A stretch of DNA of 64,000 nt from Marinobacter sp. S6332 (lineage in GTDB: Bacteria > Pseudomonadota > Gammaproteobacteria > Pseudomonadales > Oleiphilaceae): assembly GCF_023016045.1 (NCBI RefSeq), contig NZ_JALKAP010000010.1, forward strand, positions 92,952-156,951, in the 5' to 3' direction. The notes under the pieces are model-generated. The model was not told the DNA's origin and made no database searches. It saw nothing but the letters and a program-made list of their open reading frames with translations. Positions 1-11,480 of the stretch are shown in pieces. Numbering within the stretch: the first letter of the stretch is position 1; the number at the start of each line of letters is the position of its first letter. Position numbers and translations under genes: made by a program.

Positions 1-1
1 T

Positions 2-1933
2 GCGGGTACAAGCTTTAGCCTGAACGCTGATCGCATTCTGGAGCAACTCGCCGAAGCCCGAGCACAAGGCATTAACGCCAAGCCGGTCATCATCGGACCG
101 GTTACTTACCTTTGGCTGGGCAAGGCCAAGGATGACTCCGATCGCCTGAACCTGCTGAACAAGCTACTGCCAGTCTACACTGAACTGCTAACCAAGCTTG
201 CTGAAGCCGGGGCCGAATGGGTTCAAATTGATGAACCAGCACTGGTTACAGAGCTGGACGCTGACTGGCGGCACGCCTTCATCCTCGCCTACCACGAGCT
301 GAAAACAGCACCGGTAAAATTGTTACTGACAACCTATTTCGGGGAGCTCAGAGAAAACCTGCAACTGGCTTGCGAGCTGCCGGTAGCGGGCATTCATTTG
401 GATGCTATCAGCGCACAAGGTGAAGTTGCACGGCTGGCGGACTGGCTGCCAGCCCACAAGGTACTGTCTCTCGGTGTTATCAACGGACGTAACATTTGGA
501 AAACCGACCTAAGCGCAACACTTGATTTGCTGGAACCCTTAAAAGAAAAGCTGGGAGAGCGGCTATGGCTCGCGCCTTCATGTTCCCTGCTGCATGTTCC
601 CGTTGATCTAGAGAGTGAAACCACGCTGGATTCGGAGGTCCGTAACTGGTTGGCCTTTGCACGGCAGAAGCTGCAGGAGTTGAATACGCTGGCCAAAGCA
701 CTGGATGACGGCCGTGAATCGGTCGCGCAAGAGCTGAACGCAAACCAAAAGGCCATCGCGAGCCGCCGCCAATCTTCGCGGGTTCACAACCCCGCGGTTT
801 CAAAGGCATTGGCAGCCATTACGCCAGAGCATGGTCAGCGCAAGAGCCCATTCAGAGCTCGGACTAAGTTGCAGCAAGAGCGATTCCAGCTGCCAGCGTA
901 CCCAACCACAACCATTGGCTCATTCCCGCAGACCCCCGAGATACGGGAGGTTCGCAAAGAATTCCGCCAGGGAAACTTGAGCCAACAGAACTACACTGCG
1001 CGAATTCGCGAAGAAATTGTTTACTGCGTTGAGCAACAGGAAGCGCTTGGCCTGGATGTACTGGTGCATGGCGAAGCCGAGCGTAACGACATGGTGGAGT
1101 ACTTTGGTGAGCAGCTGGAAGGCTATGTGTTCAGCCGCTTTGGTTGGGTACAGTCTTATGGCTCTAGATGCGTAAAACCACCGATTCTTTTCGGTGACAT
1201 AAGCCGCCCCAAAGCCATGACTGTAGATTGGACCACCTACGCCCAATCTCTGACGAGCAAGCCTATGAAGGGCATGCTAACCGGTCCGGTGACGATCCTG
1301 AACTGGTCCTTTGTGCGTGACGACCAGCCGCGTAAAGACACCTGTCTACAGTTGGCTTTAGCCGTACGTGAAGAAGTGCAGGATTTGGAAAAAGCAGGAG
1401 TAGGGATTATTCAGATTGACGAAGCGGCCCTGCGTGAAGGCCTGCCTTTGCGACAATCAGATTGGAATAGCTATCTGGAATGGGCCATAGAATCCTTCCG
1501 CATCAGCGCCAACGGCGTGCAGGATAACACTCAGATTCACACACATATGTGCTATTCCGAGTTCAACGACATTATTGACGCCATTGCTCGCATGGATGCG
1601 GACGTCATTACCATTGAAACATCACGGTCGGCCATGGAGCTTCTGGACGCGTTCAAAGGCTTCGAATATCCCAACGATATTGGCCCGGGCGTTTACGACA
1701 TCCACTCACCGAACATTCCGCAAGTTGAGCAAGTGACAGACTTGATGAAAAAGGCTGCCGAGCGGATTCCAGCGGAGCGGTTGTGGGTCAACCCGGATTG
1801 CGGTTTGAAAACGAGGCGTTGGGAAGAAGTTATACCCGCGCTCAAGGCTATGGTCGCTGCAGCACAGCAACTGCGGGCGCAAAGCCAAGAGAGTAATTCT
1901 GTGAAACAGGAGACTGTAGAAGCCGTTCAGTAA
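2..1933 (+). CDS. metE: 5-methyltetrahydropteroyltriglutamate-homocysteine methyltransferase, 5' partial
   Basis: Cobalamin-independent methionine synthase, which transfers the methyl group of 5-methyltetrahydrofolate polyglutamate to homocysteine in the cytosol, the last step of methionine synthesis. The frame is open from base 2, with family sequence such as [14 protein letters not shown] at the left edge, so the gene enters from outside the window. The zinc ligands are visible: His and Cys of HTHMC (bases 1544-1552), the Glu of TIETSRS, and the Cys of NPDCGLK (1799-1801). Their spacing matches E. coli residues 641, 643, 665 and 726, so about 126 N-terminal residues are missing. The internal TTG at 320 is not the start. 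The 3' end overlaps convergent cpdA by 7 bp. Identity is very sure. Confidence 0.97.
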   Translation, partial: AGTSFSLNADRILEQLAEARAQGINAKPVIIGPVTYLWLGKAKDDSDRLNLLNKLLPVYTELLTKLAEAGAEWVQIDEPALVTELDADWRHAFILAYHELKTAPVKLLLTTYFGELRENLQLACELPVAGIHLDAISAQGEVARLADWLPAHKVLSLGVINGRNIWKTDLSATLDLLEPLKEKLGERLWLAPSCSLLHVPVDLESETTLDSEVRNWLAFARQKLQELNTLAKALDDGRESVAQELNANQKAIASRRQSSRVHNPAVSKALAAITPEHGQRKSPFRARTKLQQERFQLPAYPTTTIGSFPQTPEIREVRKEFRQGNLSQQNYTARIREEIVYCVEQQEALGLDVLVHGEAERNDMVEYFGEQLEGYVFSRFGWVQSYGSRCVKPPILFGDISRPKAMTVDWTTYAQSLTSKPMKGMLTGPVTILNWSFVRDDQPRKDTCLQLALAVREEVQDLEKAGVGIIQIDEAALREGLPLRQSDWNSYLEWAIESFRISANGVQDNTQIHTHMCYSEFNDIIDAIARMDADVITIETSRSAMELLDAFKGFEYPNDIGPGVYDIHSPNIPQVEQVTDLMKKAAERIPAERLWVNPDCGLKTRRWEEVIPALKAMVAAAQQLRAQSQESNSVKQETVEAVQ

Positions 1934-2733
1934 CCCGAGCTGCTCTGATCAAGCTCGAACTCGAAGTCCAGAGCCCGGCACACTTCAGTTGAGAAGTTGC
2001 CGGAGCTATGGAGCTCAAACCAGCGATATCCGGGCGCCAAGTCTTCTACGGAAAACTTGCGCGAGCCGGAAGTAAATTGAATACAGGTGGAAGGGCTAGC
2101 CAGTAGCTTCACACCGTTCCTCTGCTGCTCGTGGGTCTGATGGATGTGCCCCCACAGCACAATCTTTACTTGCGGGAAGCGGTCAACTAACTGCCAGAAG
2201 TCTTCACGATTTTTAAGACCAATATTGGCCATCCAATCGGTGCCAATATCAACAGGGTGGTGGTGTAGCGTGATAAGCGCTGGCATCTCCGGATGCTGTT
2301 CAAGCATCTCAGCCAAAAAATCCAGCTCGGACTCCGCCAGCTCTCCATGCACTTTACCTGGAACCGATGAGTCCAGAAGAATAAACTGCCAACCACCTTG
2401 AATAATGTGACGACGATCTGCACCGCAGCGCGCTGCAACGGCCCTCAGGCTCGCAACCTGATCATGATTTCCAGCAATCCATGCAGATTCGCAACTAAAA
2501 GCGCCAAGTCGATCAGCCAAAACCCGATAAGCTTCTTCCGAACCATCCTGAGCGAGGTCGCCCGTGGCTAGGATGAGATCCGGCTGCCCGTGGGATCTGA
2601 GTACCTCGGTTATAACGGCGTCCAGACTGTCGCGAGTGTTTACACCCAGCAATGCACCATCAGCGTTCGCCATCAGGTGTGGATCGGTTAACTGCAGTAC
2701 CCGAAGCGGTCGGGCGGTTTCCTTGGAAGTCAT
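1927..2733 (-). CDS. cpdA: 3',5'-cyclic-AMP phosphodiesterase
   Basis: Metallophosphoesterase of the Icc/CpdA family, which hydrolyses cAMP to AMP and so tempers Crp signalling. All metal-binding motifs are present in order: [22 protein letters not shown] and GHIHQ. The start chosen gives 268 residues (E. coli CpdA has 275) and places [11 protein letters not shown] near the N-terminus. In-frame starts at 2760 and 2790 would add 9 or 19 residues that do not look conserved, and none of the three has a strong ribosome-binding site. It lies downstream of nudF and a yqiB-like gene, the same order as in E. coli, and converges on metE. Function follows from the family and the neighbourhood. Confidence 0.9.
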   Translation of the reverse strand: MTSKETARPLRVLQLTDPHLMANADGALLGVNTRDSLDAVITEVLRSHGQPDLILATGDLAQDGSEEAYRVLADRLGAFSCESAWIAGNHDQVASLRAVAARCGADRRHIIQGGWQFILLDSSVPGKVHGELAESELDFLAEMLEQHPEMPALITLHHHPVDIGTDWMANIGLKNREDFWQLVDRFPQVKIVLWGHIHQTHEQQRNGVKLLASPSTCIQFTSGSRKFSVEDLAPGYRWFELHSSGNFSTEVCRALDFEFELDQSSSGY

Positions 2734-2815
2734 GATTCTTATCGGTCTGCTTGCGGTCATCCATTGAGGAACAGATTCATGGGCTACCACCTAACTCAGG
2801 CTCCCATGGCTCACA

Positions 2816-2938
2816 TACAAGTGTACGTTGTCAGCTTCCGAATTTATCACTTGCGACTGGAACCGGCGTCACATTCTGGCTCAACGCCAGTAATTTATTG
2901 CCGTTTTTGCCAACTCAATGCGCCTTTACAAGTGTACG
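2816..2938. repeat. Pair of 12 bp direct repeats upstream of cpdA
   Basis: TACAAGTGTACG occurs at 2816-2827 and again at 2927-2938, both in the 230 bp gap between cpdA and the yqiB-like gene. Each copy contains TACA-N2-TGTA, a short dyad. This could be a pair of operator sites for a dimeric regulator of cpdA. No known regulator site is recognised, and chance is possible. Confidence 0.4.
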
Positions 2939-2966
2939 GTTTTACCTCAGTAGCGGGCAAGCCAGA

Positions 2967-3500
2967 TTAATCAGCGCTTTTTCCCGCACTCTTCTCAGCA
3001 TTCTCTCCGGCGCTATCTACGGCATTTTCAGCGCCGGTCCAGGCCGCATGTTCAAGAGGCAAGTGGCCGAACCGAAGGCAGTATTCCAACCAATCGGCAA
3101 GAAACCCGTTCACCTGAGTTTTTTCATCCGGGTGATGCATAAAGCGATTGGGATAATCGTTGACTGGTGCGATTTGTGTATCACGATAGCAGCTAATAAC
3201 CTCGGCCATCACCGCATCGTGGTATACCCGAACCGTCATCTGTGGATTGTTAAGCCAGCGACCCTTGTTGTGGATCTGTTCAAGCAGGAGGGTTTCGGTG
3301 TAGCGGGCGGTTTGCAGCACTTGAATTCGAACGCGTCCTAGGTATTCGTTTTCTCGGTGCAGCTCGATTTCACATACGGGCTCATCGTCTACCCTCAGCT
3401 GGCGCAGTCGGCTAAGCCGATGGTAATTGCCCTCACACAAAGCGCCCAGTTGACGCAGGTCTGGCACGTAGCGCTTGGGTTTCATTGCCCATTCGTTCAT
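2967..3500 (-). CDS. DUF1249 (YqiB-like) family protein
   Basis: A 177-residue protein of the DUF1249/YqiB family, whose function is not established. The conserved part runs from KPKRYVPDL (about residue 6) through YTETLLLEQ to FLADWLEYCLRFGH (about residue 145). The last 25 residues are a low-complexity tail of Ala, Ser, Glu, Lys and Asp with repeated SAG and SAD units, making it longer than E. coli YqiB (about 140). The ATG at 3500 was chosen because AGGA lies 9 nt upstream. The longer open frame to 3749 runs inside nudF in another frame and has no family similarity. It starts 3 nt before the nudF stop, so the two are probably translationally coupled in a nudF-yqiB-cpdA operon. Confidence 0.85.
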   Translation of the reverse strand: MNEWAMKPKRYVPDLRQLGALCEGNYHRLSRLRQLRVDDEPVCEIELHRENEYLGRVRIQVLQTARYTETLLLEQIHNKGRWLNNPQMTVRVYHDAVMAEVISCYRDTQIAPVNDYPNRFMHHPDEKTQVNGFLADWLEYCLRFGHLPLEHAAWTGAENAVDSAGENAEKSAGKSAD

Positions 3501-3502
3501 AA

Positions 3503-4117
3503 CTACCATCCTGCCCGCAACCTTGTACGATTTAACTCCAGCCATTGAAGGGCAATGATTGCAGCTGCGTTGTTGATGCGACCATCGGTAATCATGGCGA
3601 TGGCGTCGTCTGCAGATACGACATGAGCTCGTATATCTTCGCTTTCCTCTTCCAGACCAAACAAGCCCCCCGCAGATTCGGTACTTACTTTCCCGCAATA
3701 CAAATAGACCATTTCGGTAGTGCCGCCCGGAGAGACCAAGTAATCGCAAATTTTTTCCAATTTGCTAAAGCTTAGGCCCGCCTCTTCCTCTGCCTCTCTT
3801 TGTGCTACCTCTTCGCTTGATTCGCCGTCTTCGTTCATTCCGGCGACCAGTTCCAGCAACCAAGGAGATTGCTCGCGCCCGAGTGCGCCGAGGCGAAACT
3901 GCTCAAGCAGCACAACTTCGTCTCTTTCAGGGTCGTAGGGGAGTACGCAGGTGGCGTCGCCGCGAATGAAGAGTTCGCGGGTAAACTGTGGCATGCTTCG
4001 GCCATCAAAGCGCGGGTGTGTCAGCCATAGCTTGTCCATGCGGAAGAAGCCTTGAAAGACGGTTTCGCGCTTTTCGATTTTGACGTCGCTGGCTTTAAAC
4101 TGGAACGGCTTTGTCAT
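3503..4117 (-). CDS. nudF: ADP-ribose pyrophosphatase (Nudix)
   Basis: Nudix hydrolase that cleaves ADP-ribose to AMP and ribose 5-phosphate. The Nudix box is complete: G-x5-E-x7-REAEEEAGL, beginning at GMNEDGES, about residue 93. Further family features are QFRLGAL before it and the LVSPGGTTEMVYLY segment after it. The ATG at 4117 gives 204 residues (E. coli NudF has 209) and starts MTKPFQF. A start at 4192 would add 25 residues of unlikely composition. First gene of the leftward nudF, yqiB-like, cpdA set. Directly upstream is a palindrome-rich intergenic element, so the promoter is probably close to it. Confidence 0.93.
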   Translation of the reverse strand: MTKPFQFKASDVKIEKRETVFQGFFRMDKLWLTHPRFDGRSMPQFTRELFIRGDATCVLPYDPERDEVVLLEQFRLGALGREQSPWLLELVAGMNEDGESSEEVAQREAEEEAGLSFSKLEKICDYLVSPGGTTEMVYLYCGKVSTESAGGLFGLEEESEDIRAHVVSADDAIAMITDGRINNAAAIIALQWLELNRTRLRAGW

Positions 4118-4209
4118 GCTTTGCTCTGTTTGACTTGGGTTTTGCACGATAGCCGGTTGGTGTTGTTTATTGCAAGCCTGCTTTGGGTGCAAGACAGCTG
4201 TGGGCGAGC

Positions 4210-4370
4210 GCTTCCCAAAACACGCTGTGGATACATCCCTGTACGCTTGGCTACACCTCTCACTACTTAGTGCTCCTGCGTCGCAGTGAGAGTCCTGGGC
4301 TGGCCATCCTTGGCCAACCCGTGAAGAGCTCTTCGCTCTTCACCCATGGCTTCGCACAGTTTTGGGAAGC
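4210..4370. repeat. Palindrome-rich intergenic element with 12 bp terminal inverted repeats
   Basis: Between nudF and thiC lies a non-coding stretch bounded by GCTTCCCAAAAC at 4210-4221 and its exact complement GTTTTGGGAAGC at 4359-4370. Inside are several perfect small dyads: CACTACTTAGTG (4261-4272), CTGCGTCGCAG (4277-4287), TGGCCATCCTTGGCCA (4300-4315) and a 9 bp stem GTGAAGAGC/GCTCTTCAC (4321-4343). Another dyad, GCTGGC/GCCAGC, lies just outside near 4403-4445. There is no open frame with a product. It looks like a dispersed intergenic repeat of the kind found in marine gammaproteobacteria, but no second copy is in this window, so that is inference. Confidence 0.6.
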
Positions 4371-4455
4371 CTTTCCCCACACCTGCCCCATAGTTATGAG
4401 CAATACGCTGGCAAGCGCAAATCCTTAGTGCGCTGCGCCGCCAGCTTATTGAAAG

Positions 4456-6624
<2,169 letters not shown>

Positions 6625-6745
6625 TTAGGCCGGTACGACTTTCCATGCCATTACCGATGCCAGATCCATAATATCTGTAGATATCCGGCATCCCTGTTGA
6701 GCGCCTCGAAAAGGCGCAGACGCGCACATGTACTCAGGAGTAACA

Positions 6746-8122
6746 ATGAAAAAACGATTGCTTTCCGGACTTGTTGGCCTCTTGGCGGCACAGCCCGCCC
6801 TTTCCCTGGATCTGGTAGAGACCTACGAGAAAGCACTCTCCTACGACTCTGGTATTGCAACAGCGCAGGCCAGATTCGAATCGCAGCAGGCATCGAGTGA
6901 TATCAGCCAGAGCGCTTTGCTGCCCCAAATTGGCGCCTATGGCGATGCCCAACATATTGATATTGATGGCCCCAACCAAGACAACAGCTATCGCGAGCTA
7001 AAATACGGCCTTCAACTGACACAGCCTCTGTTTCGCGCCGACGCATGGTTTCGCTATGACGCCAGCCAGTTTCAAACAGATTCAGCGCGTGCTCAGTACA
7101 ATCTGGCCCAACAGCAACTGATTCTTGACGTCGCAACTGCTTACTTTAACGTTTTGCGTGCGCAAGATACGGTCATGACCTCTCAGGCCACCGAGGCAGC
7201 AATCCAGCGCCAATACGAGCAAGCTCAAGAGCGTTTTGATGTGGGCCTTATCGCCATTACAGAAGTGTACGAAGCTCGCGCCAGCTACGACGACAGCAGG
7301 AGCTTGCGCATTGCGGCAGAAAACCAAGCCAACATTGCCAAGGAGCAGTTGGCCCGATTGACTGGCGAATACACGAACGAGCTGGAGAACCTGCGCCAGA
7401 ATTTCCCTCTTGGCAGTCCGGAGCCCATGGACCCGGCTGCGTGGGAAATGACCGCGCTGGAGCAAAACTGGTCTATTCAGTCTGCCATGTATGATCTGAA
7501 CGCCAGCGAATCCGGGCTAAAGCAAGCCAAGGCGGGCCACTACCCCACATTGGATCTCAGTGCGTCTTATGGCAAGTCAGATGTGCATGGGGTTGAACAG
7601 AATACTCCGCAGTCTCCGCGGGATGGCGAAACAACTCAGGGTATTATCGCGCTGAACCTTAAGGTTCCTTTGTACACGGGCGGCGGTACTCAAGCCGGGG
7701 TACGCCAGCAGCGGTCCTTGGTGACCGTAGCGGAACAGTCGCTGAATACCGTTCGCCGCGATGTGCGTGTTAATACCCGCAGCCTGTTCCTGACGATCAA
7801 CAACAATATTGAAACAGCTTCAGCTCTGGAGCGCACCATCATCTCCCGTCGTAGCGCACTCGATGCCACTCGTGCGGGTTATGACGTAGGCACCCGGAAT
7901 ATTGTTGAAGTACTGGATGCGGAACGAGCTTACTACGTGGCTCTGAGAGATTACGCCAACGCACGCTACGACTACGTCATCAACATGCTTCAGCTAAAAC
8001 AGGCTGCAGGCACCCTCAGCCCGAGGGATTTGATTGAATTGAACAATTGGCTTAGCGCCAACGCACCGGGCATTGAGGCTCTCGCCAATGATAAAGAAAC
8101 CCTGAAGGACCCGACCCTCTAG
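6746..8122 (+). CDS. tolC: TolC family outer membrane efflux/secretion channel
   Basis: Outer membrane trimeric channel of type I secretion and tripartite efflux systems. It has 458 residues with a signal peptide MKKRLLSGLVGLLAAQPALS, then the repeated alpha/beta pattern of the family (LVETYEKAL, LLPQIGAYGD, then in the second half LKQAKAGHYPTLDLSASYGK). The two internal repeats and the motif RAGYDVGTRNIVEVLDAERA are diagnostic. ATG at 6746 follows AGGAG by 5 nt; the ATG at 6728 is six codons earlier and puts extra residues before the signal peptide. It diverges from thiC; a small stem GCGCCT/AGGCGC lies in its leader at 6699-6715. No partner pump genes are adjacent, as in E. coli, where tolC is also next to nudF. 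Confidence 0.92.
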   Translation: MKKRLLSGLVGLLAAQPALSLDLVETYEKALSYDSGIATAQARFESQQASSDISQSALLPQIGAYGDAQHIDIDGPNQDNSYRELKYGLQLTQPLFRADAWFRYDASQFQTDSARAQYNLAQQQLILDVATAYFNVLRAQDTVMTSQATEAAIQRQYEQAQERFDVGLIAITEVYEARASYDDSRSLRIAAENQANIAKEQLARLTGEYTNELENLRQNFPLGSPEPMDPAAWEMTALEQNWSIQSAMYDLNASESGLKQAKAGHYPTLDLSASYGKSDVHGVEQNTPQSPRDGETTQGIIALNLKVPLYTGGGTQAGVRQQRSLVTVAEQSLNTVRRDVRVNTRSLFLTINNNIETASALERTIISRRSALDATRAGYDVGTRNIVEVLDAERAYYVALRDYANARYDYVINMLQLKQAAGTLSPRDLIELNNWLSANAPGIEALANDKETLKDPTL

Positions 8123-8154
8123 GTTAATCTTCAGCACTCGGCAAATGAATGAAA

Positions 8155-8184
8155 CAGGGTGTGGAACCCAGCTTCCGCACCCTG
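8155..8184 (-). terminator. Stem-loop between convergent tolC and waaA
   Basis: CAGGGTGTGGAA and TTCCGCACCCTG form a 12 bp stem with one wobble pair and a short loop. On the minus strand it is followed by TTTCATTCATTT, so it fits best as a terminator for waaA. On the plus strand there is no T run. Confidence 0.6.
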
Positions 8185-8191
8185 CCTCCCA

Positions 8192-9478
8192 TCACACCCT
8201 CGCAATGATTCCATCAACAACCCTATCCAGCGCACCCTTGTTCTTGTTGACCACCGAGAGCGCCCGCTGACCACTCGCCTGTCGCTCATCAGCATTGCTG
8301 AACAAAGCTGACAAGTGATGAAAGAGTTCATCGCTGTTGCCGACCATGGTCACACCGCCATCGTCAAGGAGCCTTTGATAGATCGTTTCAAAGTTGAACA
8401 CGTGATGCCCGGAAACCACCGGAATGCCCCAGCCTGCGGGCTCTAAAGGGTTGTGACCGCCGCGCTGAATCAGCGAACCACCAACAAAAGCCACGTCACT
8501 GGCACCATAAAGCATCATCAACTCACCCATGGTATCGCCGAGATAGACTTGGGCACCTGAGAAATCATCGCCCAACGAGCGCCGCGCCAGAGAGAACTCA
8601 TACTGAAGAACCAAATCCGCCACGGATTCAAACCGCTCGGGGTGGCGTGGCACGATAATCAAAAGTGCTTCAGGTTGATCGCGCAAAAGTTGTTTATGCG
8701 CTGCCAATAACTGGGCATCTTCGCCCTCATGGGTGCTGCCAGCAACCCATACAGGGCGGTTAGATAGGGACTGTTTTAACTGCAGTGATTCTTGGCGTAC
8801 CGCCTCGGGTATATCCACATCAAATTTGACACTGCCAGTAACGGCAACTTTAGAGGCAGCCACCCCTATTCTGCGAAAGCGCTCTGCATCCTTTTCAGCC
8901 TGAGCAGCCACCCAACTGATACTGCGCATAATCGGCGCAACCAGGCGCTTAACACGCTCGTAACCCTGTGCAGAACGCTCGGAGAGCCGCGCATTGATAA
9001 GGAATACCGGCACGCCTCTGGAGCGGCTTTGGCGAATCATGTTTGGCCATATTTCCGTTTCCATAATGACCAGAATTCTGGGATTAACCCGGTTGAGAAA
9101 GCGGCGTATAGACCCAGGGGTATCGTAGGGTGCGTAGGCATACTGAACTTGGCTGCCAAACATTTTCATCGCCTGCGTGAGGCCTGTGTCTGTCATGGCT
9201 GTCATCAAGACGGTAATATCGGGATTGCGGGCGAGCAGCCGCCGCACCATGGGCGCCGCGGCAATCGTCTCACCTACCGACACAGCATGTACCCAGACAA
9301 CCGTGCCACTGGCCCGAGGCACAAAGCCCACACGCTGCTGCCAATTCACCCTTAGCTCCGGCGTCTCTCGGCCTTGCCACCACAGCCTCAGAAGAATAAA
9401 CGGCAGCACCAAGCGTATAAGCTGTGAATAAATAAATTGAAGCACACAGGACCCCCAGAAAACTAAGTGCGATATCAT
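8192..9478 (-). CDS. waaA: 3-deoxy-D-manno-octulosonic acid (Kdo) transferase
   Basis: Inner-membrane-associated GT30 enzyme that moves Kdo from CMP-Kdo to the lipid A precursor. An N-terminal hydrophobic anchor is followed by LLRLWWQGRETPELRVNWQQ, the acceptor-domain signature WVHAVSVGE, MTDTGLTQA and, in the donor domain, HPERFE and GGSLIQRGGHNPLEPA. ATG at 9478 gives 428 residues (E. coli 425) with AGG 9 nt upstream; ATG at 9496 is also possible. It diverges from lpxL, the next enzyme of lipid A maturation, with only about 90 bp between. A neighbouring kdkA suggests the Kdo added here is phosphorylated. Whether the enzyme adds one or two Kdo residues cannot be read from sequence by eye. 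Confidence 0.95.
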   Translation of the reverse strand: MISHLVFWGSCVLQFIYSQLIRLVLPFILLRLWWQGRETPELRVNWQQRVGFVPRASGTVVWVHAVSVGETIAAAPMVRRLLARNPDITVLMTAMTDTGLTQAMKMFGSQVQYAYAPYDTPGSIRRFLNRVNPRILVIMETEIWPNMIRQSRSRGVPVFLINARLSERSAQGYERVKRLVAPIMRSISWVAAQAEKDAERFRRIGVAASKVAVTGSVKFDVDIPEAVRQESLQLKQSLSNRPVWVAGSTHEGEDAQLLAAHKQLLRDQPEALLIIVPRHPERFESVADLVLQYEFSLARRSLGDDFSGAQVYLGDTMGELMMLYGASDVAFVGGSLIQRGGHNPLEPAGWGIPVVSGHHVFNFETIYQRLLDDGGVTMVGNSDELFHHLSALFSNADERQASGQRALSVVNKNKGALDRVVDGIIARV

Positions 9479-9568
9479 ATCGTAAAGCCTAATCATTTGC
9501 TTCCGACTCACTCTTCCGGGCAGCATAGGCTAAGCAATGATCCACTGAGCTTGCAGGGCAGATTTCAA

Positions 9569-10516
9569 GTGACCAAGACATACCGCCGCCAGGCGCGCAA
9601 TACAGACTACTCAGCCTACCGCCACCCCCGCTGGTGGCCGACCTGGATTGGGGTTTTTGTCATGTGGTGCTCAGCACAACTCCCTATCCGCGTTCAGTGG
9701 TGGTTAGGCAAGTGCATAGGGCTTCTTGCGTTGCGGCTAACCAAAAAACGACGTCACATCGCTGAGATTAATATACGCCTGTGCTTCCCCGAGCTTCCAA
9801 AAGCACAGCAAGATGCATTAGTTCGCAACACCTTTATCGCAAACGGCATTGGTGTAATGGAATTAGGAATAGCCTGGTTCCGAAACCCTGCAAAGTTAAC
9901 AGACATAACGGAAGTTCATGGCAAAGAGCATCTTGATAATGCCTTGGCCGAAGGCAAAGGTGTGTTGCTACTCGGGGGCCATTACAGCACTCTGGATTTA
10001 GGGGGCAGTTTGGTTACCGAGTACATAGAAGCTGACGTGATGCAGCGGGATCACAACAATCCCCTGATGAACGCCGTTATGACCCGGGCAAGGGAGCGCC
10101 GCTATGAGACGGTTCTTGGCGCACGAGATCTGCGTGGTTTGTTCCGCAGCCTTCGTAACAACCGCACGGTGTGGTATGCCGCAGACCAAGACTACGGCCG
10201 CAAAGATATTGTTTTCGCGCCTTTTTTTGGAGTGCCAACGGGCACCATTACGGCCACCTCCCGTATTGCTGCACGCAGCCACTGTAAAGTAGTCCCGTTC
10301 AGCCACTTCCGGCGGCAGGATAAACCGGGCTATGACATATACTTCCACCCTCCTCTGGACCCATTTCCCAGCGGCGACGACATGCAGGACGCAACCGAAA
10401 TCAACCAGATTCTTGAGCGAGAAATCCGCCGCGCACCAGACCAATATCTCTGGATGCACCGCCGTTTCAAAACGCGGCCAGACATAAACGATCCGGGCTT
10501 TTATGGGGACAAATAA
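9569..10516 (+). CDS. lpxL: Lipid A acyltransferase, LpxL/HtrB type
   Basis: Inner-membrane acyl-ACP-dependent acyltransferase adding a secondary acyl chain to Kdo-lipid A. The family pattern is clear along the protein: HPRWWPTWIG near the start, INIRLCFPEL, the catalytic H-x4-D in GGHYSTLDLGG, QDYGRKDIVFAPFFG, and the ending LWMHRRFKTRP. The GTG at 9569 gives 316 residues (E. coli LpxL 306). The open frame extends upstream to 9467 but overlaps the waaA start region and lacks family similarity. The next gene starts 14 nt before its stop, so the plus-strand genes from here to 12577 look like one operon. Confidence 0.93.
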   Translation: MTKTYRRQARNTDYSAYRHPRWWPTWIGVFVMWCSAQLPIRVQWWLGKCIGLLALRLTKKRRHIAEINIRLCFPELPKAQQDALVRNTFIANGIGVMELGIAWFRNPAKLTDITEVHGKEHLDNALAEGKGVLLLGGHYSTLDLGGSLVTEYIEADVMQRDHNNPLMNAVMTRARERRYETVLGARDLRGLFRSLRNNRTVWYAADQDYGRKDIVFAPFFGVPTGTITATSRIAARSHCKVVPFSHFRRQDKPGYDIYFHPPLDPFPSGDDMQDATEINQILEREIRRAPDQYLWMHRRFKTRPDINDPGFYGDK

Positions 10517-11480
10517 CACCTCTGCGGCACCTGTAATATGGTTGCTTACAGACAACAAGCCCGGGCACCGGAATCAGCTAAAAGGTCTGGGTAACCGATT
10601 GCAGGTTAAAGCTGGCGCCAGCTTGTTCTGGATTTCAACCCAAAATACTAAGGTTCCGCTTTGGCGGGCGTTACTCGCAATTCCCCCTTCGCTGGACCCG
10701 TCGCTCCCCGAGCCCAATCTGGTTATTGCTGCGGGCTCCGGCACACATAGGCTTTTGCTCTCACTAAGAAGGCGCAGAAACGCTAAGACGCTGGTGATCA
10801 TGAAACCCGGCTTCCCGCGCCAGTGGGTCGATGGTGCCATAATTCCTGCCCATGATGGCGTAGCACAAGACCAGAAAACGCTGATCACCGAAGGCGCCAT
10901 AAACACCGTAACGCCACTTGCCAGAATTACTGACAAACCGGAGGCTCTGTTATTACTTGGGGGGCCATCTGCACATTTTGACTGGGACGGCGACGTTGTA
11001 CTCGGGCAAGTGGCTCACCTGATCGGCGAGTACCCTCAGTGGCGCTGGACGATCACAACTTCAAGGCGAACACCAGAAGCGCTCAAAACAAAAATTGGTG
11101 AGTTTTCAAGCGCCAAAATTACAGTGGTTACCCCTGAGCAGACACATGAAAATTGGCTCAACCATCAAATCGCTGCATCCCGAGCCATTTGGGTAACACC
11201 AGACAGCATGTCCATGGTGTGCGAGGCAGCAACATCGGGGGTACCAACCGGGCTGTTCCAGCTGCCAGAACTTTCCGGAAGCCGTGTTGCAAACGGCATA
11301 TTGGAGTTAGTAAAAGCGGGTTATGTGGCACGTTGGAGTGATCATGCTGCGGTAATGGCAGGCAAAACCGGTCAGGAAAAAGCTCTTTGGGAAGCGGATC
11401 GGGCTGCCGAGTGGGTGATACAACGCTGGCTTGCCCCTGATACCCGAAAGCGATCAAAACCAAAGAGGGAGAACTCTTGA
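10503..11480 (+). CDS. ELM1/DUF1022-family putative glycosyltransferase
   Basis: A 325-residue protein of the mitochondrial-fission-ELM1-like family (PF06258), whose bacterial members are found in LPS loci and are thought to be glycosyltransferases of GT-B type. Visible family features are LLTDNKPGHRNQLKGL at the N-terminus, LVIAAGSGTHR, LLLGGPSAHFDWD, TTSRRTPEAL, and VTPDSMSMVCEAATSG. The last resembles the donor-binding Asp-Ser and Glu segment of GT-B enzymes. It overlaps lpxL by 14 nt and the next glycosyltransferase by 4 nt, so it is co-translated with both. A second member of the same family lies at 12601-13626. The sugar and linkage are unknown. Confidence 0.82.
   Translation: MGTNNTSAAPVIWLLTDNKPGHRNQLKGLGNRLQVKAGASLFWISTQNTKVPLWRALLAIPPSLDPSLPEPNLVIAAGSGTHRLLLSLRRRRNAKTLVIMKPGFPRQWVDGAIIPAHDGVAQDQKTLITEGAINTVTPLARITDKPEALLLLGGPSAHFDWDGDVVLGQVAHLIGEYPQWRWTITTSRRTPEALKTKIGEFSSAKITVVTPEQTHENWLNHQIAASRAIWVTPDSMSMVCEAATSGVPTGLFQLPELSGSRVANGILELVKAGYVARWSDHAAVMAGKTGQEKALWEADRAAEWVIQRWLAPDTRKRSKPKRENS

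Noticed and set aside
2751..3341. 196-codon plus-strand open frame between cpdA and the YqiB-like gene
   Set aside because: Overlaps the 5' region of cpdA and most of the YqiB-like gene antisense, with no family resemblance.
3501..3749. Longer start for the YqiB-like gene
   Set aside because: The extra 83 residues overlap nudF in another frame and are Arg/Cys/Ser-rich without similarity to the family.
6699..6715. Stem GCGCCT/AGGCGC before tolC as a terminator
   Set aside because: Only 6 bp, no T run on either strand, and it lies in the tolC leader rather than behind a gene.
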